A stretch of DNA of 64,000 nt from Hybos culiciformis (Eukaryota > Arthropoda > Insecta > Diptera > Hybotidae): positions 98,465,322-98,529,321 of the forward strand of contig OZ023274.1 of assembly GCA_964007475.1 (NCBI GenBank). Reading direction: 5' to 3'. Shown here in pieces: positions 43,493 to 57,600 of the stretch. Every line of letters starts with the position of its first letter. Position 1 is the stretch's first letter. The position numbers were made by a program, and so were the translations under genes. The notes under the pieces were generated by a model that saw only the letters and a list, made by a program, of their open reading frames with translations, ran no database searches and was not told the DNA's origin.

Positions 43493-43502
43493 GCTAGTTT
43501 TA

Positions 43503-44985
43503 TCTTAGATTCTTTTAAAATTTAACTGCAGAAAAGTAATTCTACTGTCAACTTAAATATTTGATATCAAGATAATGTTAGAATAATGTAAAAAGAAAAT
43601 TATGCATAATTGAAAAGCTATACACTCAAATCTGATAATCAAAACAATAATATCGTCAAAAGCACACGCAACTAATTATTAACAACATGCTTTTAATGCT
43701 TTAATCGAATTTCCCCAATCATGTACCACTAAAATTATATTCAAGATTCTATTAGCTTCATAATACACAAATTAATGTTAATCAATATTATTTTCAGTGT
43801 AATTTTAATAATGCTTCAGCAATTACAATCAAAGATTAAGTAATTTTATTCAAATAAGTTAATTGTAGGTATATATAGGAGGTACATTATGAAATCATTT
43901 TATTTTTGTATATTTAAATTATTATTTGCTAGATTTAAAAGTGATAAACATCAATTTCGCTTACAGATATTTTGTGTGAAATTTATCATGACGAGACAAT
44001 CTTGGTTTTTTTTTTTTAATTTTTATTTATTGTTGGATAAAGAAGTTATTAACTACAGTGAAGAGAGTTCACAATTTAAAATAATGTCCTTTTACCTTAT
44101 AATGAGAAAATTTCTATTGCATGACTTATAATAATTGAGTTTTTTTTCTCAATCGGATAATATGAAAAAATTTTTTTTTAAATTTTTTCCTACTGAAATT
44201 ATTATTTGCCATAAGACAATATCTCACAAGGATTTTCATATAAAAAAAAAAGATGAAAATTATGAAAATGTTTAAAGCAGTAAAATTCAAGTGCTTGAAT
44301 GTATTTTTTTTGTTGTTTATTATTAAAGACTGTAGAAATAAGAAAAAAAAAAAATTATAAAGAAGTCTGAAAATGAAAAATAATGTTTTATTAAATATTT
44401 TATGAATATTAAATTAAAAAACACTTTAATGCGAAAAAGAATACTACTTGAAAATATTTTGAAAACTCATTAGAGCAAAAAATGAAACAACTTAAATTTG
44501 ATAAATGTTATGATTTTCATTCATAAAATTTATGTTGAAAAATATTATTCTCCTATTGTTATGTTCTTAATTATAAAATTTGTTAAAGCGTTATTTATAT
44601 ATTCATTGATTTTAAGGAAGAATTATTTATTTTTTTCAATTTTTTTTTTTGTTTTTTAAATTAAGACTTTTGTTTATACTTTAAAAATAATGTTCCAAAT
44701 TTTAAGAAGAAACCACAAAAAATTTAAAACAATATTTGTGGTTTGAAAGAAAGGTTTTAATTTCATATAAATATTGAGATTATTGTTTAAAATGTTTATT
44801 ATTTTCTGTAATTTTCGCCGTTTTGACCTAATACTGTAGAAAAATTATAAAAAAATAAAATTTTAATATGTTCAAAGTTAGAAGTCGAAAGCTCTCATAA
44901 ATTATCCGCAATGGCTATTTCTATTTTCCCGAAAGTATCAAAACGTACTAAAAAAAGAAGAAACAAAATTGTATTATATATTATG
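43503..44985. other. AT-rich stretch, nothing recognised
   Basis: An 80-codon frame from 43889 has no recognisable features and is probably chance. Confidence 0.4.
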
Positions 44986-45851
44986 TAGGGGAGAGGCTTG
45001 CAGGTTGCCACCCCAAAGCTTTTTTTATCATAACTGGTCAAAAAATGAACGTAAAAAGTATATGCGTTGGAAAGAGGAAGTAAAAGGCTACAATCCTGGC
45101 CTAGAAATCATTTGAAATTTTTAAAAAATAAAAATTCTATAGCAAATTTTCAAAAGTATCTAAAATCGAAAATTGCTGAAAATGTTGAAAAACTGAAACT
45201 GAAAAATGTCTTATTTAGAAATTTATTCAAATTTATTGAATTTAACTTGCACCCAGTGGCTGTAAACATAAAGAAATGACCGAAAATTGACATAAAAAAT
45301 AAAATTGCAATATGGTATGGAATCATTCCAAATCTTCATCGGAATCAGAATTCGGTCAAAACATTGAAATACATTTCGCGTGAACGGCTCTTCTGCTTTT
45401 GTGGCACATAATAGAGTTGTGTCTACTTTCGACATTTTCTTCAAACAAATCATGCAGTCATCAGTGCTTTCATCAAGGTGGCAACCTGCACGTTAATAAA
45501 GATGGCAGCTGCATTCTGACGCAATTTTGTATAATCCATTTAAAAAATTGCCATATATATTTTTAATTCTTTTTTGGAATATGTTAATTGAATGAAAAAG
45601 CAACATACAACCCAATTATTTATATTGATTTGCTAATAAAAAAGTTCACTTTACGAGTATAATTTTTAATTTTTAAAGTTTTTTAAAATAATAATTCACA
45701 GTAAACACTGTGTTATTACGTCTATCCGCTCCAGAAGTAGACTAAAAGTGACAACTGTTCTTTTGACATCGATGTCACTTGGAGTTTAGTTTGTGAGACT
45801 GCTAGAATGTCAAAATACATCAGTGGTGGCAACCTGCAAGCCTCTCCCCTA
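44986..45851. mobile_element. DNA transposon with perfect 27-bp inverted ends, family unclear (866 bp)
   Basis: 44986-45012 and 45825-45851 are exact inverted copies (TAGGGGAGAGGCTTGCAGG, continuing TTGCCACC). If the outer TA is the target duplication, it is Tc1/mariner-like with GGGGAGAGG ends. An 8-bp hAT-type duplication is poorly supported (ATATTATG versus TATTTTTG). Two overlapping frames inside (70 and 76 codons, opposite strands) match no transposase I recognise. Confidence 0.8.
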
Positions 45852-46144
45852 TATTTTTGGGCTTTAATATTCGAAATATTTTATCTGTAATTTTCCAGCC
45901 CTGACAATAACTGGGCTATTTTAGGCATCACAAAATAGTTTTGAAGGGATTTTGTGCACTTAACCATTTTAAAGCATGAAACAGTCCGGAGGTTGTGAAT
46001 GATTTTTTTTTCTAAATTAAAGTTTAAAATAATCCAAAACTGCTTTTCAATAAAATTTTGAGACAAAAATGTTTGGGATTATTTTTTTGTTATGAAAATT
46101 TTGAGTTCTTTTTTAAATTTTTTAATAATTAGAAGATGTTTACT

Positions 46145-46352
46145 CTATTGATGTATTACTTACTATACTTAAACTATACTAATACTGTACATTATATCTA
46201 AAATAAAACTATTTACTTATTTTACAATTTTTTTTATTGATTTTTTATTGATTATTTTTCTATTGATGTATTACTTACTATACTTAAACTATACTAATAC
46301 TGTACATTATATCTAAAATAAAACTATTTACTTATTTTACAATTTTTTTTTT
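46145..46352. repeat. 115-bp direct tandem duplication
   Basis: CTATTGATGTATTACTTACT begins at 46145 and at 46260. About 92 bases then agree exactly, ending in an ACAATTTTTTTT run in each copy. This is a recent local duplication. Confidence 0.9.
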
Positions 46353-49300
46353 TACATATTTTAATTCAGCAGCGATTTTGCATTAATTTTTAATCAAAAA
46401 TAAAAACAAATCATCACAATATGTCGAGATAATAATATTGTTGCGATGATGTTTTCCAATATTGAATTATTTACAAAAAAATGCTTTATATATATGTACA
46501 TTAAAACATGTACTACCATATTGTAATTGTATAATGTTACAAGAATAAACATCTAGCAAAAAAAATTCCAGATAGGATTATTGTGCATTTGCGATAAAAA
46601 TAAAAGTCAATTTTAAATTTCCAGCTGAAAGAATTCTGAAGGTTGCAAAAGTTTTTATATTTTTTTCTTTAAAGAAAATTATGTACGGACGGGATATGTT
46701 TAATATCCTTTTGAAAGAAATTTAAAAATTCTCAATGTTTTTATTTTAAGTTCATTTGCGGCCAATGTCATATTTAATAAAAAAACATATAGAAATTAAA
46801 CTTGGCAAATAGATTTGTTTTTAATGGAATTTGTTTGAATTTAATTTTTGACCAACAACGACGGCAATGATGATAAATTTATAAATCAAGTTTTTTTTTT
46901 AAAGTTTTTCTGTTCCAATATTAATAATATATTAAAAAGAGTCTTCCATTTGAATCTTTTTTTTAAGTATAGTCGCCAGGTTGAATAGCCTCTTTGATTA
47001 TAAATTATTGATGAATTAAGGAAATTCATGTGGTTGTTATTATTATTTTCAAAGTTTGAACGACATATTCTTTACTTATGGTTAATTTGTTTGAATCCAA
47101 TTAATTTTTTCCAAACTCTTATAATACTATCTTTCGTAAATCTAAATCTTTCTACATTTCAATTTGTGAAATAAGCTTCCATGGGCAAACTATTTATTAT
47201 AGTTGTTTCTTTTTTTTTTGACAGAAGCTAGTTTGATTTTTCCAGTTCTCCATTGATTCGATTGTAATAATCTCATAATATCTTTCTTTTGTACCTTTTC
47301 CAGTGTATGAACTTTTGGTATATAAATATAGTTTCTATTGTATTTAAAATATGTTAACAATCTTATTTGCGTTACAGATAACTACGCGACATTTTTATTT
47401 CAAAAGAAATAAAAAAAAAAGATGATGTATCTCTGCAATTTAGATGGTGTCATAATTTATGTTCTCGTCCTTTTTTTTTCTAATGAAACTACATTAAAAT
47501 GAAATATTAAATAAATCTTGTTTATCCTATTTTCACATTTATGTTATTAAATTGTTTCCTCTTTACAACAAAATGAATTTACATTTGTCACTTTTTCAAT
47601 GAATATAAAAAAAACATTTCGGTGTATGTATATAGATATAAATATTTTGTTTTAAAAACATAAGAAAGATATTTTTTAATTGAAGAAAAATAAATTTCTT
47701 AAATTTTATAATGTTGAAATCTTCAAAATTCCTCTTCATTTAAATTAAAAATGTTTATATGTAAATATAAAATTGTTTAATGTATATATTAAGCATTACA
47801 GATTACATATAATTAATTAAAAATGTGAACTCTTTTTACTATATTATGTAATAGATCAATATAAATTAAGTTAATAAATTAAAAAAAAAAAAAACTTAAT
47901 TAAAGTGAGAATAGATAAATATGAAGTTGTCTGCGTTGGCATAGTTTGTGTTTGGCAATATTTTAAGTACCTGTAAATAATGTTTCGAACCATATAGTAC
48001 GAAAAGTTCAGTATTTTCTCAATGCAACTGATTAGCAGACGTCAAGGCCACTATGTATACATCTAAATAATTTGATTTACTATAGTATCTGAAAAAAATA
48101 AAATGATAAGAGTTTAATAGCATGCGATACTTACAAAAATTCTGCCAGTCCGTTTTTTTTATACATTTCACACAACGACATTGTAATTAATTTTGATTGT
48201 TTGCGTACATTAATATTATATTTTTTGTAGTGCGAACAGACAGACAGATTGTTAATTAATGAATAAAAGGATGTTAATCAATATCAGATTCATAATTAAT
48301 TGCAACCACAGATATTTTGTCGGTTGATTTTTATTAAACAGAATCCTATTAAATTTTTTTTTTTTTTACACAAGAAATTTCACTAATTTTATTAAGATTT
48401 TATCTGCTTTTCATTATTTACTATTTGATGCTTTATACTTCCTTATAAATTTATTTATATCTAATTCTTACATAAAAGATATCAGGAATAGTGAAAATAA
48501 AACACATTTCGAGATGAAATGATGTAAACTGAAAAAATAAAAAATAGTTAATTAAAACAATTTCAACCATGTATGAAGTTCTGAACGTTCTATTAGTTTT
48601 AATGTAAAATTCATTAAAGCATATCAAATCGAATATGTAACTAATAAGAACATGGATAATAATAGTAGTATTTGACTCGAAAATATAAAACAGGGTATAA
48701 AACATTGTAAATAATATAAAATGCTGTCATATGGTTAAAAACATGTAGTTGTCATAACGAAAATCAATAGAATATTTTATTTGAATCAATGTTTTAAAAC
48801 TTAATCTAAGATATTGAAAACAATAATTAACTTATTGAGATATATGTAATTATGAAAAAACATTAAATCACCATCTATACAAAACCTAATTCAAATAGTT
48901 TTTACGTCAAAATATACATAGACGTTAAACGAAAACACAATTTCGCCAAAAATTTACTTTATTATTTCAATTTAAAATTTAAAATATAATTCAATAATAG
49001 CTCAATAGCTTTAAATTTAATTAAGTTCTTATGTTTTTTTTTTATTATTCAGCATCAAGACCGATTCATGTTTATAAATTTAAAAAAAAAATAATGGTGA
49101 TTTACGTTTTATCAATGAGAAGAACTTTTCTTTAAAAATTAAATTTGTGGTTTTATGATGGAAAAAAAAAATTAAAGGATATGTCTTATTAAATCTTTTA
49201 TAAGACATACATTTAGTGAAAGTAATCTGCAAAACCAGTTGCAATAAACATACAATTACTAAAATTTTTATTTAAGCTTATTTAAAAGCTGGTTTAATTA

Positions 49301-50395
49301 TGTATTTTGGCATGTAATTATTTATATATTGTTCGTTGACAAAAAACCTAAATATTGATTTTTCGAGCTTTTCCGATTCCTATATAAATTCTGGTCTGAT
49401 TTGGTTGAAATAAAGTAAGTTCTACTTGATCATTAAATTATTAAAGACGTGATGAAAAAAGAAAATTAAAAATGGCACAGGATAATTGGAATATGAAAAT
49501 ACACTTTATTTATAACAGTCAGGCTAAATCAATTCCCCATTCATGCAAAATGAACCATATTACTGTGCTCGGTCTTATAATCTCTAGTTTTAGTCGAGAA
49601 TGATGAGAATTGAGAATTATATACCTCTGTCTATAAGAACTAAGTATAGAGATATTACAATAACATAACTATCAGATTCGCAAATATCTGAACATCACAA
49701 TTTATCCTTATTGTACTTATCTGGTAGATTTTATTCATTATAAAATGCAGAAAAAGCTTTTTATGTTTTTTATTTTTAACAAAAAAATTCAATGAAAATT
49801 AATTCAATCGCATAACAGATATGTGTGTTAAGCATTTTTCTAAAGGATATGAAAATAATTTTTTTTTAACGATTTTTTTTATAAATGTAAAAGATAAGCG
49901 TATGATATCTTAATTGCATTTTATTTTCGAAGGAAGCATCAAAACAAATATTTTATAGTGTTTATTTTTTGTAAAATTAATCATTAGTTAATAATTAATT
50001 ATTCAAGAGTAGAATTTTAAAGCAGTTCCTCATAAACGAATTGTGGAGTTCGAATCCTTGGTCACAATAGGGGGCTAAACATTTTCTAAGGTTCCTTCAA
50101 TCGACATCATCTACTCAGGATACCAATTTTCATTGAAATCAATTCTCATACCTAGTTCGAATCATTTTGGACAAAATCGACGTTGTTCTAATTTCATCAA
50201 AAATTCAATTAAATTTTTAAAAATAATTTTAGTTTAAAAATTTTCTATGAAAATTTTTCCAACCCTCGCCCATTGAGAGCTTCTAACTCAGGAATCAAGA
50301 ATAGGAGAATTTTATCCTTTAGTTTATATGAAAATGAACAAGATTTTATTTTTAAGAAATGGGAGACAGACGGACAGACGAACAGGCAGCCACAA
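46353..50395. other. AT-rich stretch, nothing recognised
   Basis: Phrases such as GCGAACAGACAGACAGATTG (48231) and GTTCGAATCCTTGG (50060) look like decayed repeats. An 84-codon minus-strand frame at 48451-48705 is unsupported. Confidence 0.4.
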
Positions 50396-50447
50396 AATGA
50401 AAACACATAGTCCGCTTATAGAATGAAAATACATAGTCCGCTTATAG
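50396..50447. repeat. 26-bp tandem duplication
   Basis: AATGAAAACACATAGTCCGC, continuing TTATAG, is followed immediately by a copy with one substitution. Confidence 0.85.
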
Positions 50448-53400
50448 ATCTGCCATGTAATATAAATAATATTTATTAAACTGTTTATCTTCACAAATAA
50501 TTTCAAGTCTTTAATCTATTTTATTGTATCGTTTAAGATGTGAAGAAAAATTACTTGGAAAAATAATTTTCTTTGATACTGAAAATTTCTTCGAATTTCA
50601 AAATTATCTACTTGAAATTTCAAAATTGGATCAACTTTAAATAAAAGAAAACAATTGTGAGAACAATATTTGTTCGTCTTTCAAATTAATTATTTAATCT
50701 GTACCGGATTTTCCAGAAATTCGAGCATTATGAAATATGCCTTTTTCTTAGCAAAGACATCAAAAATACATTGAAGTATCATAAGGTCAACAGGAAATAA
50801 CATCAATTAACTTTATATCTCAAAAATTGAGTTCATATTACAACATTTTGTAAAAGGAACACAAAGTCAATTGACGTTACGAGTGTTACGACTCATTTCA
50901 ATTTTATGAGTATTTTACAATTTTTGTTAATTTTTTCTTTTATAAAGGAACAAAAAATTTATTGACTTTAAGTGAATTAACTTTATGACTCAATTTTGTC
51001 GTGCTGAGGACCTAAGGTTATTAGAACCCTATATTTAAAATTCTAAAAACATTCACATAAATATGTATGTACATTTACCACCTTTTTGATATTATTGTTT
51101 TCCTAATGAAATAACTTTATACATCTTGTTCACCTGAACACTTTTTCCATAGAATCAAAATAATTAAAAATAATAAAAATAAAACGTATTGCTTCCATAA
51201 TGTATGTTACACAATTCTGAACTTAATGAAATTTTAGCTTTTTAAAGAAATTTTGCTTTAATATAAAATTTCTTATTTCTTTTAAAAATATCAATAGTAG
51301 GTACATGCCTTTTCGCCTATTCGTTTAATTTAATTTAATCGGACATTTACACTTGAGCATTTCATTGTGTAGTTAGAAGATAGCTTTTGAATGTGTGTCT
51401 GCAAAAGTTTATATGAATTATTATTACAAAAATTAAAAAAAAAATCGCACCGAAATACTCCAGTTTCTGAGACAGATAAGATTTTTCATTATTCCAACAT
51501 TTTAGAACTTTCAATCAGTCAAATAATTAGAACAAAAACTTACAAGACAAAGGTGAAGAAATGAAATAAAGCTGTACATTTTTTTTTTATCAGATGCAAC
51601 CCTGTATTAAAAATTTACGACTATTAATTTCAGTGATTAATCATAATTTCGTTCTTTGAATAGCAAGATTTCCATTAAGAAATTTAAGTCAAAAATTTAA
51701 AAATTTTATCATTGATTTATTGATTGATTTATATTATTATTTATTTTTCAGTGAATTATCAATGTGTAGTATTTATTTATTGATCAAAAATTAAGCACAC
51801 ACATAATTTGGGCGCAGAGAAATATGTTCGCGGGAAATAAATTCTTCTAATTTAAATAATTCTGTTAAAATGGACTGTAACTAGTTCACTAAAATTGTGT
51901 TGATGTATTTACAAAATAATTCTATCCTCGTTTTAATAAATTCAAATTATTCTTATACATAAACATTTTTTTTATAGCATTATGAGAAAAAAAATGGTCT
52001 TTAGTATTCGAGTACCGAGGGCAAATCAAAAAAACAAACTTCAAGCTGCAAGTACCTATATTGCGAAAATGAGATCTTGATTCTATAAAGTAACATAATA
52101 GCAATCAAATCTAAAATTTTTAAATAAAAAAATTCACAAGGATTTATTGCAAAGCCATAACTTTAATACACTATTCTTCTATCTCATTAATATTAGATTA
52201 AAAAACACAATTAATTTATTTCAGTTCTTCAACAAAAATTTATTACTTCTTCCTTCTTAAGTGAATTTCAAATAATTTTTAAATTATTCTAAATAAACAA
52301 TTAAAATAATTTTTTGTTCAAATTATTATATTTTTTTTCGTTATTTTATTTCATCAAATTTTATTTATGTAAATTATGTAAAACTTAAAAAAAAGGGAAG
52401 TTTATAAACATATGCATAACTATGTTTTTTTGTATTACGATCAACAACTAGCTACATCAAAGAAATAGATATTTATTGAGATATAAAAGCTTTCAACATG
52501 TAATTTTAATGTATAACATTAAAGTGTACGTACCTTTAAAATGTACATTATTTTACATTTTTATACAGTATAGTGTATATTTACGAAACTTAATTTACAA
52601 AAAAAAGGCAAGTAAATTATAAAAACTGCAAAACTACAATTTGTGGTTTCCTAGATAAAATTTTACTTCTCGTTTGCGATTAGTATGTTTTTTTTAATGT
52701 CAAAAAGATTTACTGTTTAATATCTTTATATACCGAAAATAATTATTTCGTATTTCTTTTTTCTCTAATTAATTTTTTTTATTTATAATCTTAAAAAAAT
52801 ACAGAATATTATACACCTACCTATCCTATAAAAAAAGTAATAATTCACACAACAGCAGAGATATTGTTTTGTTTTGTCCACCCTTAATTGTATCTACCAA
52901 TAAAATATCTTTTAATTTTTTATTATAACAGATTTTTTATGAAAGTGCAATATATTAACTTTTTAGGATAAGTGCTTTATTAAACAAAGCAAAATATTTA
53001 ATTTCAAACCTGAATCAAAGAAAGTAAAATAATTTTAATTTTGAATTCAATTTTCTAGGCAATACTTGTTTTAAAATCTACTACCTGTACCTAATAAATA
53101 ATATACATACTATCTAATATCTCCATCCTTTGACTTCGCTTAACCAATATTTATGGTTAAAAAAAAATTTCTGACAAATTGCTGACCTTTTTATAATAAT
53201 AACTATAACTAATTTATCTTTTCATTTTGATTTTTCCCTTAACTTTAAAGCTTATACTTTTATTTTTTCTATACCTACCTACAAAATAAAAAATGTAATT
53301 TTATTGATTTCATTCAAAAGTTTTCTCCTGTTTTCAGATTAGAATCAATATAAATTCGTTTATTCTTCATAGTTGTTCAATATCACGCTAACCTTTGAAA

Positions 53401-54570
53401 TATTTTGCCATTATATTATTTTCTTTTTTAAGAATAAAAAGAAAATTGTTTTTGGGAAATGTCAGGAAAAGAATAAAAAAAATAAATTCGGAAGTTTATT
53501 GAAAAAGAAAAATACTGGGACGGAAATCTACCTTTCATGTAGAAAAAAGGTTACAACACCTCATTAAGTGGTGAAATAGTTGTAAAACACGAGTTCTTGT
53601 TTTTTTTTATTTTTATTATTATTGTTGTTTTTTACTTTTTATTTTGACATAAATATTTCCTTTATATATAATTTTTTTTAAATTTAAGGTCATCTCATAT
53701 CTACATATATAATATCATAGCAGAAAAATTTCAAATTGAAATCATAAGTCCAAAATAATACTATATACATCAAATTTACACACTCATGTAATATCTATCT
53801 AGAGAACGAAAAACATAAAAAATGAATTTAAAAAAAAAAATTTTAAACGTAGAGACACATAAAATTAAATTGTTAATGTTTTTTTATTATATTTTATGTA
53901 CGTATTATAAGAATAAAATTGATTCAGATGAATTTGCCAATTAAGTCCCTAAAAGTTGATTTACGAATTTTTTTTTTTCTTTTGTCAATGATAAAATTTT
54001 CAAAGAATTTTTCTATAAATTTTTCTTGTGTTCATTTTTCTTTTCCCCAATTATACGTTTTAGGATCTAGTTCATTTATTAAATTTTAAATAGATAAAAA
54101 AGAAACATCTACTATTCAATATTGAAGTGTGAAAAATTAATCCCCTTATGAGGTCTTAACATCAATTGTTATTTTCTATATCTATTTTATTAGATAGAAA
54201 TAAAAAAATTATAGTATAACTAGTGTAGATAGATAGATAAAAATGTGGAAAAATGCTTGCCTAATAAAAGAAATATTGAGTTCGCTTTCCACTCAAGAAA
54301 TTGGATAGTTTTGGTCGTATAATTTAACAACGATAAGAATGGTAATTTTTGATGAAACAAATTATGTAAGTAGTGAAAATATAAACAAAGATATTATTAT
54401 TAGCTAAGATATTATTTCATAACGATTTTATTTAACCTTGAGGTCGGATTAAAACTTGCAAGATATTTATATTACAGTAGTACGACTGATATTTGGTACA
54501 CTACATAAGAGTATCAAATAAATAAGTTATAATTTCAGCCTACAACATTAATAATTGTGTTCGAATATAA
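50448..54570. other. AT-rich stretch, nothing recognised
   Basis: Only short chance frames of about 60 codons. Confidence 0.4.
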
Positions 54571-54574
54571 AAAG

Positions 54575-54603
54575 AAGCTATTATTATTATTATTATTATT
54601 ATT
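54575..54603. repeat. (ATT)n microsatellite
   Basis: About nine uninterrupted ATT units. Confidence 0.85.
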
Positions 54604-57600
54604 TGATAGGTCCACGATTTAAACATTGTGTTTGTGTTTATTTTTTTGTAAATAAAAAATCATTTTGATACTATGCATATTTCATATATTCAGAAAATAT
54701 AAATATTTGTGTTTAAATATTTGCCATGAAACTATGTGTAAATAAACATAAATATTGGATAAAAAAAAATTATTCTGGCTTTTTAACTTTTTTTTTCTAT
54801 TTAAGCAGTTTTTCGGGTTTTTATGCCAGAAATATAAGGATTGCCTTCCATTAAAATTACAAAGAAAAATAAATAAAAAAATATATATGAAAAAAAAAAT
54901 TATATACATTTCACCCTTTTAAGAAAGAATAAACAATTTTATTATATATATACATTGGTGTATAAAAGTTATTCGCAAATTCTAGCAAAAAAAAAATTAC
55001 CCCCAATGTAATATAAATGAAGTGAATGAATTAAGGATTTAAGAAATTTTCTTTTATTATAAATCATATAAAAAAAATTACTTATTTCTAAGATGACAAA
55101 GAATTAATTAAAAATATATTCAAATTATTTTAAGAGCTTAAAAAATTTACGTGGAATCGACGCTCAATTCATTACAACGTTAATGTTTGATTAAATTATA
55201 CAAAAATATCAAATGCTGTTAAAAATCTGGAGGCAAAATTTGATATTTTGGTGCTATAACTTTAAATTATTCTTTTTTTTTGTAACTGAAGCCGAATATT
55301 TTCGTTCAAGTTCAATTTAGCCAATTTAGCCAAAATAAAAATGAAATAAATCGATTTTGAGAATTACTTTCTATATTGTAATAAAAAATTTTGAATACGA
55401 ATAATATTGATTTTTGATTAACATCACATTAATTATTCATGATAAAATAATATAATTATAATTATTAATTTAATAAAATATTAATGAAATTGCATTGAAT
55501 GCTTATTAACCAAACTTATATAATTTTAATATTTATAAAAAAAAACTAATAAATTATCCCCTATTTTATAGTTAATACCAAATAATTCAAAGTGGTATGA
55601 AAAAATTGAAGAAATATTCAAATTCTTCAAATATTTTTTATTGTCCTCCTGCACAATAAGATTAAAAAAAAAAGTAAATAGATTTTGTCGGTCTGAAATA
55701 AGAAGTTTTCTAATAACTTGTTCTGAATTACTTTCTTCTATAGCTTTAATATATCTATCTATAAGGCTTAGTATTTATACTTATAAATATTTTTTAAATT
55801 ATATAGTTTTTAACATAATTTCACTGTCTCCTTAATGATACCTGAATAGTGTTGTGACAAATGTCAGTACAATTACAATATCAATTGCCTTATTTTTTTT
55901 TTGTAATTAATATACAAATCATTAAATTTTCAAATTAATTATAAGTTTTCTTTCGTTTTAACAATTAAATTTGAATATGAAATAAAAATATGAAAGGTAA
56001 AGAAATTAATTATTAATGGTATAATTACACCTCTTATCATAAAATTCAATCTAAGACAAGTTGTTTATTTTTTGTTTCCAAACATGTCGTTAGTTTTCAA
56101 TCAAAAAAATACAAAACATAAATTAGATTTAAAGATAAATTAGTTATGAATGAATGTATTTTTCATTACGAAAACCAAAAAAACATAAAAAAAATAAAAA
56201 ATCATAAATACTGTATAATATGTACTACTAAGTATATAAACTGATTAAACGCTGCTTTTTATACACCACACCACATGGTGTTTGTGTTTTGTCATATTTA
56301 AATATACAATGTTATATAAAAACACAAATTATAGTTTTTACAAAAGCACAAGCGATCTGATCTTATGATAATAATTTTCGCACTTCAAAATCTATGATTA
56401 CTTTTAGGTAAGAATTTTCCACGACCACGATTTTGATGTTTGAAGCGATGTGGCTTCTCAAGCCAACGTTTTTGACATTTTATTTTGAACTTAATTTAAA
56501 TACAATTTTATACGGTTTTTTGACTTTTTTATACATTCTTTAGAATTTTTATATATCAATATCAGTTCTGCCTATCGAATTATAACTAAATTATAAAATA
56601 TTTCCAAATTGAAAATGTCTTTAAAATATATACATGGTCTAGTAATCATAATACTTATTTATCAAACAAAAAACCTTAAGCACAATAAAGACCACCCTTT
56701 TAAGGTTAAAAAAGATAGGCAATGTCAATAAATATGTATATAAAAATAAATATACTCATACCAATATATAATATATTTTATATAAATAATAAATAAATAT
56801 GAAAAATAAACATCGTCGGAATATCCTTAAAGTGAACAGAAAAAAAAAACTTTTTTTTTTTATTTATTTAGCAACAACAACAAAACAAAATTCTTCAAAA
56901 GTATGAAGGTCGTATACCTAAGGCTAAGGAAATACAAAAATTTTCAAAAAAAAAATAAAAATATGACCTAGAAAATATAAGACTGAAACATTTTGATGTT
57001 CTTTCTTCGGTATTAAACGTATATCATATTTAATATATACACATATACAGTATATACATTTATTTTGCCATCATTGTTTTTATTTTCTATTAATTCATAT
57101 TTTATTACTAAAATACATCCTTAGAACAATAGTTTTGTGTTGGCACTAAAAATTTTCTTTTATATATAGGTAAATTGTTTTTTGCTAGTTTTTAGTAAAG
57201 ATATGTGGTTCCCATATTCCATATTGTATCTGTAGTAATGGAGAATCTTAAATGCATTTTATATAATTTTAATTTATACTTAGTTTAGAAAAATCTGATA
57301 GTTTTCTGAGCAGATAATGTGAAATTTTGATTACAATAACCGTTCAAAATAAATTATTTTATCTGCTTAATTTCTTGAAAATTAATTGTTTACAGTTTTC
57401 CTTTGTGCAACTAATCCATTTTGTAGGGCACATTTCTTCACTATATAAATTAATTATCATTATAATATTATATAAATATTATATGAAAGTACTTAATAAA
57501 AAACCAATTAAAATTTAACGAAAGAAAAAATATATATTCTTAGCTATAAACTACGATGAAAAAATTAATAGTTTGATATACATAATTAGACATCTTTGAA

